A program made the position numbers and the translations under genes. Below, piece after piece: positions 43,994 to 53,500 of a stretch of DNA of 64,000 nucleotides (its first letter is position 1; the number at the start of each line of letters is the position of its first letter). The stretch is from Thiomonas sp. X19 (GTDB taxonomy: Bacteria; Pseudomonadota; Gammaproteobacteria; Burkholderiales; Burkholderiaceae_C): positions 1,666,468-1,730,467 of the forward strand of contig NZ_LT605203.1 of NCBI RefSeq assembly GCF_900089495.1. The letters run 5' to 3'. A model generated the notes under the pieces. The model was given only the letters and a program-made list of their open reading frames with translations. It was not told where the DNA came from and ran no database searches.

Positions 43994-44422
43994 TTACGCC
44001 CCAAGCCCCGACGCGCTCGGCGCCGCGCGGCACACGGCGGCGAGCTTGTTGCCGTCGGGGTCGCGCACGTAGGCGGCGTAGAAGTCGGGGCCGTAATGCG
44101 GGCGCAGGCCGGGCGCGCCTTCGTTCGTGCCGCCTTGGGCGAGGGCTGCGGCGTGAAAGGCATCCACCTGCGCCCGCGTGCGCGCGGCCAGCGCCACCAT
44201 GGTGCCGTTGCCGGCGCTCGCGGGCTGGCCGTTGAAGGGCTGGCACAGCCACAACGCCAGTTCCTGCCGCCCGTCGTCGAGATAGGTGCCCCAACCGGCT
44301 TCGTCATCGGACGCATCGTTCCCCGTGTCACAACGCGCATGGCCGAGCGCAGCCATCACCGGATCGTAGAAGCGCACGGCCCGGGCCAGATCGTTGGTGC
44401 CGAGCATGAGGTAGGTGAACAT
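43994..44422 (-). CDS. VOC-family (glyoxalase/bleomycin-resistance-like) protein
   Basis: A 142-residue protein with paired beta-alpha-beta-beta-beta modules. It opens MFTYLMLGTNDLARAVRFYD and closes with GPDFYAAYVRDPDGNKLAAVC, both typical of the VOC superfamily. Metal ligands are partly kept (the Glu of the last module is replaced by Lys in DGNKLAAV). Substrate unknown. ATG 44422 fits better than a TTG nine bases upstream. Confidence 0.85.
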   Translation of the reverse strand: MFTYLMLGTNDLARAVRFYDPVMAALGHARCDTGNDASDDEAGWGTYLDDGRQELALWLCQPFNGQPASAGNGTMVALAARTRAQVDAFHAAALAQGGTNEGAPGLRPHYGPDFYAAYVRDPDGNKLAAVCRAAPSASGLGA

Positions 44423-44431
44423 GGGGTGCAA

Positions 44432-44725
44432 TCAGTTGGATTTCACTGCGCCGCTTTTCGCCATGCTCTTGCGTGGTGACTGCGTGGGGATGGCTGCGCT
44501 GTGCCGATCGACATAGGCGTCGAGCAAGTGGCGGATCATGCGTTGATACTGCGTGTGATTTCGGGGCGCTTCAAGTTTGAAGAACTCCACACTCTTCTTG
44601 CTCAGGGCCAGGGTGACTTTGACGCCTTCGTCACGCAGGCCAAGTTGCGCGGGCGGTGGCAAAAAATCAGGAATGATCCGCACCTCGCCGAGAGGCTCAT
44701 CGGTGCAATGAATTTTCCTGCGCAT
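44432..44725 (-). CDS. BrnA/CopG-type antitoxin (toxin partner decayed)
   Basis: A 97-residue ribbon-helix-helix-type protein: EPLGEVRIIPDFLPPPAQLG, then VKVTLALSKKSVEFFKLEA and YQRMIRHLLDAYVDRHS, as in BrnA antitoxins. It should bind its own promoter. The toxin gene before it is broken (see 44697-44870), so this is an orphan antitoxin. ATG 44725 lies inside the 3' end of the toxin remnant, the usual overlap of brnT-brnA pairs. Confidence 0.8.
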   Translation of the reverse strand: MRRKIHCTDEPLGEVRIIPDFLPPPAQLGLRDEGVKVTLALSKKSVEFFKLEAPRNHTQYQRMIRHLLDAYVDRHSAAIPTQSPRKSMAKSGAVKSN

Positions 44726-44870
44726 AAAGAGCTTTTCCTTTGCGCCAATAACACCAGCGCCAATGATGCGAATGACATGGTTGCGGTGGGTGAACCGCAC
44801 CGGGTGAGGATGCCACTGCCAACTTTGCCGAAGCAGTAAAAACGTTCTTCGGTCTGACCAGGGTTGATCG
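44697..44870 (-). pseudogene. Decayed BrnT-family toxin gene fragment
   Basis: Reading leftward, three frames in succession encode the C-terminal half of a BrnT RelE-like toxin: QTEERFYCFGKVGSGILT, then VRFTHRNHVIRIIGAG, then YWRKGKALYAQENSLH and a stop. Two frameshifts (near 44797 and 44750) and loss of the first half make it inactive. Its stop falls within the brnA start region, as in intact brnTA operons. Confidence 0.75.
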
Positions 44871-44880
44871 TGGTGGTTGC

Positions 44881-46290
44881 TCACGCAAAAATCTTCCCCG
44901 GATTCAAGATGCCATTCGGGTCGAGGGCCTGCTTGATGGCGCGCATCACGTCCAGCGCGTCGTCGCCCGCTTCTTCGCGCAGGAACTCCTGTTTGTGCAG
45001 GCCGATGCCGTGTTCGCCGCTGCAGGTGCCGCCGAGTTTCAGCGCCCGGCGCACCAACTGCGCATTGAGGCGTTCGGCCAATTCGCGTTCTTCGGGTTTG
45101 GCCGGGTCGAGCAGGTAGCCGATGTGGTAGTTGCCGTCGCCCACATGGCCGACGACGAAGTAGGGCAGGCCAGCTGCTTCGGCCTCGGCGATGGTGGCGT
45201 TGATGCTCTCGGCCAGGCGCGAGATGGGCACGCAGGTGTCGGTGGTGACGCAGCGGCAGCCGGGCTTGGTTTGCAACGCGGAGAAGTAGGCGTGATGCCG
45301 CGCCTTCCACAAGCGGGTGCGTTCTTCCGGCGTGTCGGCCCAGGCGAAGTCGGAGCCGCCATAATCCGCGGCGATGCCCTGCACGCTCTGGGCCTGCTCG
45401 CGCACGCCTGCGGGCGAGCCGTGGAATTCCATCAGCAGCAAGGGTTGCTCGGGCAGGCCGAGGTGGTCGTGGGCGTTGACGGCGCGCACCGCGCCGGGGT
45501 CCATCAGCTCGACGCGGGCGATGGGGATGCCGGCCTGGATGATGGCGATGGTGCAGTCCACCGCCTGCGCCACGTCGGGGAAGGAGCACACGGCGGCGGC
45601 CACGGCCTCGGGCTGGGGATACAGCCGCAGCGTGACCTCGGTGACGATGCCCAGCGTGCCCTCGCTGCCGACGAACAGGCGCGTGAGGTCGTAGCCCGCG
45701 CTGCTCTTGCGCGCCAGCGTGCCGGTGCGCACCACGCGGCCATCGGCCAGCACCACGGTGAGCGCCAGCACGTTCTCGCGCATGGTGCCGTAGCGCACGG
45801 CGTTGGTGCCCGAGGCGCGCGTCGCGGTCATGCCGCCCAGGGTCGCGTCGGCACCGGGGTCGATGGGGAAGAACAGCCCGGTGTGGCGCAACTCCTCGTT
45901 CAACTGCATGCGCGTCACCCCGGCCTGCACCTTGACCAGCATGTCGGCGGCGGCGACATCGAGCACGCGGTTCATGCTGGTGAGGTCGAGGCTGATGCCG
46001 CCCTGCACCGCGAGCAACTGGCCTTCGAGCGAGGAGCCCGCGCCGAAGGCGATGACCGGCACGCCGTGCGCGGCGGCGAGCTTCACCGCGTCGGCCGCGT
46101 CGGCGGTGCTTTCGCAGAACACCACGGCGGAAGGCGGCGGCACGTCGAAGGGCGACTCGTCGCGCCCATGCTGCTCGCGCACGGCCAGCGCGGTGGAGAG
46201 TTGCGCACCGAAACGCATGGCCAGGGCGTCGAGCAGGGCGGGTGGGGTGGGGCGGGTGAGCGTTTGGGACGTAGCCGGTGCGTTCATCAT
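44881..46290 (-). CDS. FAD-linked D-lactate dehydrogenase (LDHD/GlcD-like)
   Basis: A 469-residue flavoprotein of the D-lactate dehydrogenase (cytochrome) type. FAD-binding segments are PVIAFGAGSSLEGQLLAVQG, DATLGGMTATRASGTNAVRY and LFVGSEGTLGIVTEVTLRLY. The catalytic domain has VGHVGDGNYHIGYL and CSGEHGIGLHKQEFL, with histidines for metal and substrate. It is related to but distinct from GlcD at 34372-35865. The ribosome site GAAGGAGACC sits before ATG 46290. It diverges from the cobalamin adenosyltransferase gene. Confidence 0.9.
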   Translation of the reverse strand: MMNAPATSQTLTRPTPPALLDALAMRFGAQLSTALAVREQHGRDESPFDVPPPSAVVFCESTADAADAVKLAAAHGVPVIAFGAGSSLEGQLLAVQGGISLDLTSMNRVLDVAAADMLVKVQAGVTRMQLNEELRHTGLFFPIDPGADATLGGMTATRASGTNAVRYGTMRENVLALTVVLADGRVVRTGTLARKSSAGYDLTRLFVGSEGTLGIVTEVTLRLYPQPEAVAAAVCSFPDVAQAVDCTIAIIQAGIPIARVELMDPGAVRAVNAHDHLGLPEQPLLLMEFHGSPAGVREQAQSVQGIAADYGGSDFAWADTPEERTRLWKARHHAYFSALQTKPGCRCVTTDTCVPISRLAESINATIAEAEAAGLPYFVVGHVGDGNYHIGYLLDPAKPEERELAERLNAQLVRRALKLGGTCSGEHGIGLHKQEFLREEAGDDALDVMRAIKQALDPNGILNPGKIFA

Positions 46291-46491
46291 GGTCTCCTTC
46301 GAGGCAGTCTGATTGTCGAGGGCAACGCCGAACGGGTTCCTCGCGCCGCACGCATCCGTGTCTGCCTGGTTTGGACGCCCTGCATGGCATTCCAAACCGA
46401 GGCCCGCGTACTCACGACGACGCATTCAACGTCACCTTGGACAAGAATACGCTGTTGCCGTCAGCGGCGCCGACTTGAAAGGGAAGCAACC

Positions 46492-47097
46492 ATGGGACAC
46501 CGCCTCACCGCCATCACCACCCGCACCGGCGACGCCGGCACCACCGGCCTGGGCGACGGCAGCCGACGCTCCAAGGCCGACGACCGCATCCACGCCCTGG
46601 GCGAGGTGGATGAACTGAACTCCCACATCGGCCTGCTGCTCACCGAGCCGATGGACGACGCGATTCGCGAACTGCTGCTGCAGGTGCAGCACGACTTGTT
46701 CGACCTCGGCGGCGAACTCGCGGTGCCGGGCATGACCCTGGTGCAGGACGCCCATGTGCGGCGCCTGGACGCGGCGCTGGCGCGCTACAACCCGCTGCTG
46801 CCGCCGCTGAAGGAATTCATCCTGCCCGGCGGCACGCGCGCCGCCAGCCTCGCCCATGTGTGCCGCACCGTGGCGCGGCGCGCCGAGCGGGCGGTGGTGG
46901 CGGTGATGCGCGCTGTCCAGCCGCAGGCTGGCGCTGCCACGGCCACGCCAGCGGCGCTTGCCGACCTCGCCCGCCCCTTGCAATACCTCAACCGCTTGTC
47001 GGACCTGTTGTTCGTGCTGGCGCGCAGCCTCAACCGCGCCGGAGCCGAAGGCAGCACCGAGGTGTACTGGAAACACGAACGCAAGGCCAGGCCCTAG
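46492..47097 (+). CDS. PduO-type cob(I)alamin adenosyltransferase
   Basis: A 201-residue ATP:corrinoid adenosyltransferase that makes adenosylcobalamin. The N-terminal TTRTGDAGTTGLGDGSRRSK binds ATP, EVDELNSHIGLL follows, and the C-terminal CRTVARRAERAVV and YLNRLSDLLFVLAR helices are diagnostic. The stop codon TAG is part of the CTAG that borders an IS1182 element, so transcription now runs into the insertion sequence, but the coding region is intact. Confidence 0.94.
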   Translation: MGHRLTAITTRTGDAGTTGLGDGSRRSKADDRIHALGEVDELNSHIGLLLTEPMDDAIRELLLQVQHDLFDLGGELAVPGMTLVQDAHVRRLDAALARYNPLLPPLKEFILPGGTRAASLAHVCRTVARRAERAVVAVMRAVQPQAGAATATPAALADLARPLQYLNRLSDLLFVLARSLNRAGAEGSTEVYWKHERKARP

Positions 47098-48699
47098 GAG
47101 ACTGTCGGACTTTGCGGTCTTCCGGATGAAGACGCTATCCGAGACAATTGCTGCTGCACAACCGAGAGCCCGAGCCGATGAGCCGCTTCGTCCCTGTTGA
47201 CCGAGACACCGCATATCTGTTGCCACCGTCGGTGGACGAATGGCTGCCCACTGATCACTTGGCGCGCTTCGTGGTCGAAGTCATCGAGCAGCTTGATCTG
47301 GGCGATCTGGCCCGACAGTACGCAGGCCGGGGCTCGGCGGCGCACCATCCGGCGGTGCTGCTGGGCCTGCTGATCTACGGCTACGCCAACGGCGTGCACT
47401 CCAGCCGCAAGATCGAGCGGGCGACCTACGACTCGGTGGCGTTCCGCTTTGTTGCGGCCAATACCCACCCCGATCACGACACGCTGGCGACGTTCCGCCG
47501 CCGCTTCTTGAAGGAGGTGGAGGCACTGTTCGTGCAGGTGCTGGTTCTGGCGCGCGAGATGAAGCTGCTCAAGCTCGGACACATCGCGCTGGATGGCACC
47601 AAGATCGACGCCAACGCCAGCAAGCACAAGGCCTTGTCGTGGGCTCATGCCAACAAGATCGAGGCGCAGCTGCGCCAGGAAGTACAAACGCTGCTGGCGC
47701 TGGCAGAGAACAGCGACCGCGCGACGGTACCCGACGGCATGGATGTGCCGGCGGAGATCGCCCTGCGTGCAGATCGCTTGAGCGCAATCGCGCAGGCCAA
47801 GGCCAAGATCGAGCAGCGCGCCAGCGAACGCCATCAGGTCGAGCAGCAGGAGTACGAGGCCAAGACCGCCAAGCGCCAAGCCCAGCGCGAGGCGGGCAAG
47901 AAGCCGCGCGGCAAGGACCCTGAGCCGCCAGAGGCCGGCCCCCGGAGCAGCGATCAGGTCAACCTCACGGATGAAGAGTCGCGCATCATGCCCGTGTCGG
48001 GTGGGGGCTTCGAGCAAAGCTACAACGCACAAGCCGGCGTGGACATCGCGACGATGATGGTGATCACCCAGCATGTGAGCCAGGCATCCAACGACAAGCG
48101 CGAAGTTGTGCCTACGCTGCAGCAGATCCAAGCGTTACCCGCGGTGCTGGGCGAGGTGCACACGCTCATCACGGACAACGGCTTCTTCAGCCAAGCCAAC
48201 GTGATCGCGTGCAACGACGCGGGTATCGAGCCGCTGCTGGCGCTCAAGCGGGAGTCGCATCACACGCCGGTGATGGGGCGCTTTGCACCCGATGTGCCCG
48301 AGCCCCAGACGACGGATCCGCTCGTGCAGATGGCACACCGCCTGGGCACGCAAGCAGGCCGAGCCCTGTACGGCCTGCGCAAGCAGACAGTGGAGCCGGT
48401 GTTCGGCATCATCAAGCAAGTGATGGGTTGGCGCCAGATGAGCATGCGCGGGCTGGCCAAGGCACAAGGCGAATGGAGCTTGGTGACCATGGCTTGGAAC
48501 ATCAAGCGCATGCACGTCCTGCGAGCCGCGTGAGGGCAATAGTGCGCCCCGACCACGCCAAAACCGAGTCCCCAGGCCGCCCCATGTGCCCTCACAGTGT
48601 CTCGCCAACCATCGAGAGCGTTCGATCAGCGCGCCGCTGTCAAAAAAAACGCGTCGCACTGATCAATCGGATTCGCTCGGGTTCAAGTCCGACAGCCTC
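47098..48699 (+). mobile_element. Complete IS1182-family insertion sequence, 1602 bp, with CTAG target duplication
   Basis: The ends are GAGACTGTCGGACTT (left, 47098-47112) and, reverse-complemented, GAGGCTGTCGGACTT (right, 48685-48699), one mismatch in 15. CTAG flanks it on both sides (47094-47097 and 48700-48703). One intact transposase gene lies inside. The left CTAG contains the stop codon of the adenosyltransferase gene. The near-identical ends and intact gene suggest a recent insertion. Confidence 0.9.
47178..48533 (+). CDS. IS1182-family transposase
   Basis: A 451-residue transposase with an N-terminal DUF772/InsH-like domain (WLPTDHLARFVVEVIEQLDL, VLLGLLIYGYANGVHSSRKI, ANTHPDHDTLATFRRRF). 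The DDE catalytic domain follows: Asp in LGHIALDGTKIDANAS, Asp in TLITDNGFFSQ, Glu in KQTVEPVFGIIKQVMGWRQ. A charged coiled-coil-like insertion of about 80 residues lies between the first and second Asp. ATG 47178 is the start. Confidence 0.94.
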   Translation: MSRFVPVDRDTAYLLPPSVDEWLPTDHLARFVVEVIEQLDLGDLARQYAGRGSAAHHPAVLLGLLIYGYANGVHSSRKIERATYDSVAFRFVAANTHPDHDTLATFRRRFLKEVEALFVQVLVLAREMKLLKLGHIALDGTKIDANASKHKALSWAHANKIEAQLRQEVQTLLALAENSDRATVPDGMDVPAEIALRADRLSAIAQAKAKIEQRASERHQVEQQEYEAKTAKRQAQREAGKKPRGKDPEPPEAGPRSSDQVNLTDEESRIMPVSGGGFEQSYNAQAGVDIATMMVITQHVSQASNDKREVVPTLQQIQALPAVLGEVHTLITDNGFFSQANVIACNDAGIEPLLALKRESHHTPVMGRFAPDVPEPQTTDPLVQMAHRLGTQAGRALYGLRKQTVEPVFGIIKQVMGWRQMSMRGLAKAQGEWSLVTMAWNIKRMHVLRAA

Positions 48700-49191
48700 C
48701 TAGTGAGCTTTCCAGAACAGGCGAGAGACTCGAAGCAGCGCACCGAGCTTTCCCTCCTGGCCTCCCCCACCAGTGGGGGAGGTGAAAGCTGCGCTGCGCG
48801 AAGCTTCTGGATGCCCCTCCTGGCCTCCGCCACCTCGCGGGGGAGGAGCCCGCCCCCTCCCCATGCGTGGGGAGGGTTGGGGAGGGGATGAATTCGGACG
48901 GCCACGGACCGGGGAAACATCAATCGAGTAGGTCCGGCTCTTGCCGCATGGCGTGACCACTTGGCTGGTGGTTTCCTGCCAGCAAAACTTCAACACAAAC
49001 GCCTCACGCGGCGTTCATGCGGCTCGGGCATGATGCGGCCTGTTCACAATGTGGTCTGCACATACCCCCAGGAGGCATGCGGGCCGGGAACGATTGGACA
49101 ATGCGCCAACCGCGCTGCGGTCAGCCGGCCACCATGCCTTGGCCGGCCACCATGCCTTGCTTGTGTCTCGCCTTTCATCCGAACCCTGCCC
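48534..49191 (+). other. 658-bp gene-free region: IS1182 right end, palindromic repeats, mdtA upstream region
   Basis: It contains the right end of the IS (to 48699), the palindromic block at 48745-48890, and about 300 bp before mdtA in which the efflux-operon promoter must lie. A short tandem repeat, GGCCACCATGCCTTG, occurs twice at about 49126-49160. No gene is supported and no regulator gene flanks the operon. Confidence 0.55.
48745..48890 (+). repeat. Palindromic repeat family 1, copy upstream of mdtA
   Basis: Hairpin CCTCCCCCAC (48761-48770) and GTGGGGGAGG (48773-48782), then a 38-bp segment at 48783-48820 that is exactly the reverse complement of 50684-50721 inside mdtB. A second G+C-rich palindrome (CCCCTCCCCATGCGTGGGGAGGG) follows in two parts at about 48860-48885. 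Confidence 0.85.
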
Positions 49192-50589
49192 ATGACCCCA
49201 TCCGGCCCACGCCCCGATCCTGCTCCGACCTCCGTTGCCCGGCCGGCCGGGCGTCGCTGGCCCTGGTTGCTGCCGTTGGCCATCCTGGCGGCAGGAGCCA
49301 TGCTGTGGTGGCGCGTGGGCGATGTGAGCAACACCCAGAAAGGTCCGCCCGGCATGTCCGGCAAGCAGCCACCGCAGCCGGTGACGGCGGCCGTCGCCCG
49401 CGCGCAGCCGTTACCGGTGTGGCTCAGTGCCCTGGGCACGGTGACGCCGCGCAGCCTGGTGAACGTCATGCCGCGCGTGGCGGGCCTGCTGCAAAGCGTG
49501 GATTACAAGCAGGGGCAGATGGTCAGGGCCGGGCAGTTGCTGGCGCAGATCGACCCGCGTCCGTTCCAGATCGCGGTGGAGCAGACGCAAGCCCAGGTCG
49601 AGCAGACCCGGGCGCAACTGAGCGGGGCGCAGAGCGACCTGGTGCGTTATGAAACCCTGCTCAAGCAGGACTCGATTTCCGCGCAGCAGGTGTCGGACCA
49701 GCGCGCCACCGTGGCGCAGTACAAGGCCACGCTCGACGCCAACAAGGCCGCGCTCGACAACGCCAAACTGCAACTCAGCTGGACCCGCATCACCGCCCCG
49801 GTGGCCGGCCTGGCCGGCCTGCGGCCGGTGGATGCGGGCAATATGGTGACCACCTCGGGCGCGGTGGGCGCGGGCAACGGTTCCAGCAGCACCACAGGCG
49901 GCAGCGTGACGCCGATCGCCACCATCGCCCAGGTGCAGCCGGTGGACGTGACCTTCGCCTTGCCGCAGCAGCAGATCGGCGAGGTGGTCGGGCGGTTGCT
50001 GGGTGCCCCGGCAAATCCGCAAGCGGATTTTGTCCCCCAAGGGGGAGGCACACGCCTGGGGCGCCCCGGCACGGCTCGCATGTCCGGCAAGCAGCTCGAA
50101 GCCCAGGCCTGGGACGCGCGCAACACCCGGCTGCTGGCGAGCGGCAAGCTGGTGGCGGCCGACAACCAGATCAACACCGCGACCGGCACGCTCAACCTGC
50201 GCGCCGAGTTCGACAACAAGAACCTGGCGCTGTTTCCCAACCAGTTCGTCAACGTTCGTCTGCTGGTGCGCACCATTCCCGATGCGGTGGTGGTGCCGAC
50301 CACCGCCGTGGCCGTGGGGGCGCCTGGCACCTATGTGTATGTGATCGGCGCTGGCGACAAGGTGATGTTGCGCAAGGTGACGACGGGGGCGACCGACGGC
50401 GACCTGACGCAAATCGTCTCCGGCCTGAAGCCCGGTGAACGGGTCGTCACCGATGGTCTGGACCGCCTGCGCGATGGCCGTGAAGTGAAGGTGGTGCAGG
50501 CGCGCACTGCGGAGGCTTCGCCGACGTCGCAAAAGGGAAAGACAAAGCCGGGCGAGCATGCCAAGGCTGCGGCCAGCGGAGCGCGCTGA
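49192..50589 (+). CDS. mdtA: RND efflux periplasmic adaptor MdtA
   Basis: A 465-residue membrane-fusion protein that links the inner-membrane pump to the outer-membrane channel. An N-terminal membrane anchor ([18 protein letters not shown]) is followed by the lipoyl halves ([20 protein letters not shown] and [20 protein letters not shown]), an alpha-hairpin and beta-barrel domains. At about residues 271-293 it has an in-frame insertion made of a palindromic repeat (50005-50071), between [12 protein letters not shown] and [19 protein letters not shown], which are adjacent-type segments in E. coli MdtA. ATG 49192 fits the family start. Confidence 0.93.
   Translation: MTPSGPRPDPAPTSVARPAGRRWPWLLPLAILAAGAMLWWRVGDVSNTQKGPPGMSGKQPPQPVTAAVARAQPLPVWLSALGTVTPRSLVNVMPRVAGLLQSVDYKQGQMVRAGQLLAQIDPRPFQIAVEQTQAQVEQTRAQLSGAQSDLVRYETLLKQDSISAQQVSDQRATVAQYKATLDANKAALDNAKLQLSWTRITAPVAGLAGLRPVDAGNMVTTSGAVGAGNGSSSTTGGSVTPIATIAQVQPVDVTFALPQQQIGEVVGRLLGAPANPQADFVPQGGGTRLGRPGTARMSGKQLEAQAWDARNTRLLASGKLVAADNQINTATGTLNLRAEFDNKNLALFPNQFVNVRLLVRTIPDAVVVPTTAVAVGAPGTYVYVIGAGDKVMLRKVTTGATDGDLTQIVSGLKPGERVVTDGLDRLRDGREVKVVQARTAEASPTSQKGKTKPGEHAKAAASGAR
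50005..50071 (+). repeat. Palindromic insertion within mdtA
   Basis: Two small hairpins, AAATCCGC-AA-GCGGATTT (50013-50030) and TCCCCC-AA-GGGGGA (50033-50046), are enclosed by direct copies of GCCCCGGCA at 50005-50013 and 50063-50071. The segment is translated and keeps the mdtA frame open. Confidence 0.75.
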
Positions 50590-50591
50590 GC

Positions 50592-53500
50592 ATGAGCGGG
50601 CAGCAGACCGACGACTCCCCACCCCAGCCCTCATCGCAGGCGGGGAGGGAGCCAACCCCTCCCACACAGCGCGGGGAAGGCGGGGAGGGGCATCCAGAAG
50701 CTTCGCGCAGCGCAGCTTTCACCTCCCCCACTGGAGGGGGAGGCCGGGAGGGGGGGGCTGGCGCCGACCGCCCCAGTCCGTCGCGGCTGTTCATCCTGCG
50801 GCCCATCGCCACCACGCTGCTGATGATCGCGGTGCTGGTGGCCGGTTTCGTCGGCTACAAGCTGCTGCCGCAGGCGGCGCTGCCGGAGGTGGACTACCCC
50901 ACCATCCAGGTCACCACCCTCTACCCCGGGGCCAGCCCGAATGTGATGACATCCTCCGTCACCGCGCCGCTTGAGCAGCAGTTCGGGCAGATGCCGGGGC
51001 TGGCGCAAATGTGGTCGGTGAGCTCCGGCGGGGCGTCGGTCATCACCCTGCGTTTCGATTTGTCGCTGTCGCTCGACGTGGCCGAGCAGGAGGTGCAGGC
51101 GGCGATCAACGCCGCCGGCAGCCTGCTGCCCACCGACCTGCCGCAGCCGCCCATCTACGCCAAGGTCAACCCGGCGGACGCGCCCGTCATCACCCTGGGG
51201 CTGACCTCGGACTCGCTGCCCCTCACCACGCTCTACGACCTGGCCGACACGCGCTTGAGCCAGAAGCTCTCGCAGGTCTCGGGCGTGGGCCTGGTCACGC
51301 TGTCCGGCGGCCACAAGCCTGCCGTGCGCGTCACGGTCAACGCGCAGGCCCTGGCGGCGCTGGGCTTGAGCCTGGACAGCATTCGCACCGCCATCACCGG
51401 GGCCAACGTCAACAGCCCCAAGGGCAGCATCAGCGGAAGCCGGCAATCCTTCACCATCGACGCCAACGACCAGTTGCAGTCGCCCGAGCAATACCGGCAG
51501 ATGATCATCGCCTACAACAACGGCGCGCCGGTGCGCCTGGGCGATGTCGCCACCATCGACACCGGCCCCGAGAACGCCTGGCAGGCGGCCCTGGTCAATG
51601 GCAAACCTGGCATCGTCATCAACGTGCAGCGCCAGCCTGGCGCCAACGTCATCGCCGTGGTCGACAGCATTCAGCAGCTGCTGCCCAGCCTGCAGCAGCA
51701 ACTGCCCGCCGCGGCGCGGCTCTCGGTGCTGTCGGACCGCACCGTCACCATTCGCGCCGCCATCAGCGACGTCAAGTTCGAACTCCTGCTCGCCGTGGCC
51801 CTGGTGGTGCTGGTCATCTTCGTCTTCTTGCGCAGCGCGCGCGCCACCTTCATTCCCGCCACGGCCGTGCCGCTGGCGCTGGTGGGAACCTTCGGCGCGA
51901 TGTATCTGTTCGGCTTTTCCATCAACACCCTCACGCTCATGGCGCTGACGATTGCCACCGGCTTCGTGGTGGACGACGCCATCGTCATGATCGAGAACAT
52001 CTCCCGCTACATCGAGGCCGGCGAGCCGCCGCTGCAAGCGGCGCTCAAGGGCGCGGCGCAGATCGGCTTCACCATCATCTCGCTCACCTTCTCGCTCATC
52101 GCCGTGCTCATCCCGCTGCTGTTCATGGGCGATGTGGTGGGGCGGCTGTTCCGCGAATTCGCCATCACCCTGGCGGTGGCCATCGTCATTTCGGCGGCGG
52201 TGTCGCTCACCTTCACCCCCATGCTGTCGGCGCGGCTGCTGCGCCATGTGCCCGAGCACGAACAGGGCCGCCTGTTCCGCGCCACCGGCCATGCCTTCGA
52301 GCGCCTGACCGAGGGCTACACCCGGGCGCTCGGCTGGGTGCTGCGCCACCAGCCGCTGGTGCTGCTGGCGGCGCTGGCGACGCTGGTGCTCACGGTGTTT
52401 CTCTACATCGCCATTCCCAAGGGCTTCTTTCCGGTGCAGGACACCGGCCTGATTCAGGCCACCACCGTGGCGCCGCAGGACGTGTCGTTCGCCGCGATGA
52501 GCCAGCGGCAACAGACGCTGGTCGACGCGCTGCTGCAAGACCCGGCGGTGGCCAGTGTGTCTTCGGTGGTCGGCATCGACGGCACCAACACGACGATGAA
52601 CACCGGGCGCCTGCTCATCAGCCTCAAGCCCTTGAGCGCACGCGTGCTGCGGGTGCAGCCGGTCATTTCTCGGCTCGACGCGCGCGCCGCGAAGGTCGAA
52701 GGCATACGCGCCTTCCTGCAGCCGGTGCAGGACCTGACCATCGACGACATCGCCAGCCGCTATCCCTACCAGTTCAGCCTCTCGGCCACCAGCCAGGCCG
52801 AGCTTTCCAGCGCCAACGCGGCGCTGATGGCCAAGCTCAAGACCCTGCCGCAGCTCGCCGGCGTCACCAGCGACCTGCAGGACCAGGGCCTGCAGGCCTA
52901 TGTGGACGTGGACCGCAGCGCCGCCTCGCGTCTGGGCATCACCATGAGCGCGGTGGATAGCGCGCTCTACAGCGCCTTCGGCCAGCGCCTGGTGTCCACC
53001 ATCTTCACCCAGTCGGCGCAGTACCGCGTGGTGCTGGGGGTCAGCACGACCGGCGGTGGGGCGCAGAATCCCCACGCTTCAACGGCATCGCCTTCGCTGC
53101 TGTCCGAGGGGGTGCCTGCCGCCTTGGGGCGGCCCGGCGGTGGCGGGGGGCTGGCGGCGTTCGACAACATCTACCTCGCCAGCAGCAGCGGGCGGCCGGT
53201 GCCGCTGTCGGCCATCGCCCATGTCGAGCAACGCGCCACGCCGCTGGCGGTGGATCATCTCGGCCAGTTCCCGGCGGCGCTCATTTCCTTCCAGCTCGCC
53301 CCTGGCGCCTCGCTCGGCGCGGCGGTCGATGCCATTCAGCAGGTGGCCGCGGACGCCGCGCTGCCGCCTTCGGTGGTCATCGCCTTCCAGGGCGCGGCCA
53401 GCGCCTTCCAGGCGGCGCTCTCCAACCAGCTCTGGCTGCTGCTGGCGGCGGTGGCCACCATGTACATCGTGCTGGGCGTGCTGTACGAGAGCTACATCCA

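Noticed and set aside
44501..44839. 112-codon rightward frame at the brnA locus
   Set aside because: It is antisense to the BrnA frame, which has clear homology; the rightward product has none.
49126..49160. Operator for the efflux operon in the GGCCACCATGCCTTG tandem
   Set aside because: Only two copies, no dyad symmetry and no adjacent regulator; nothing beyond a short tandem duplication can be claimed.
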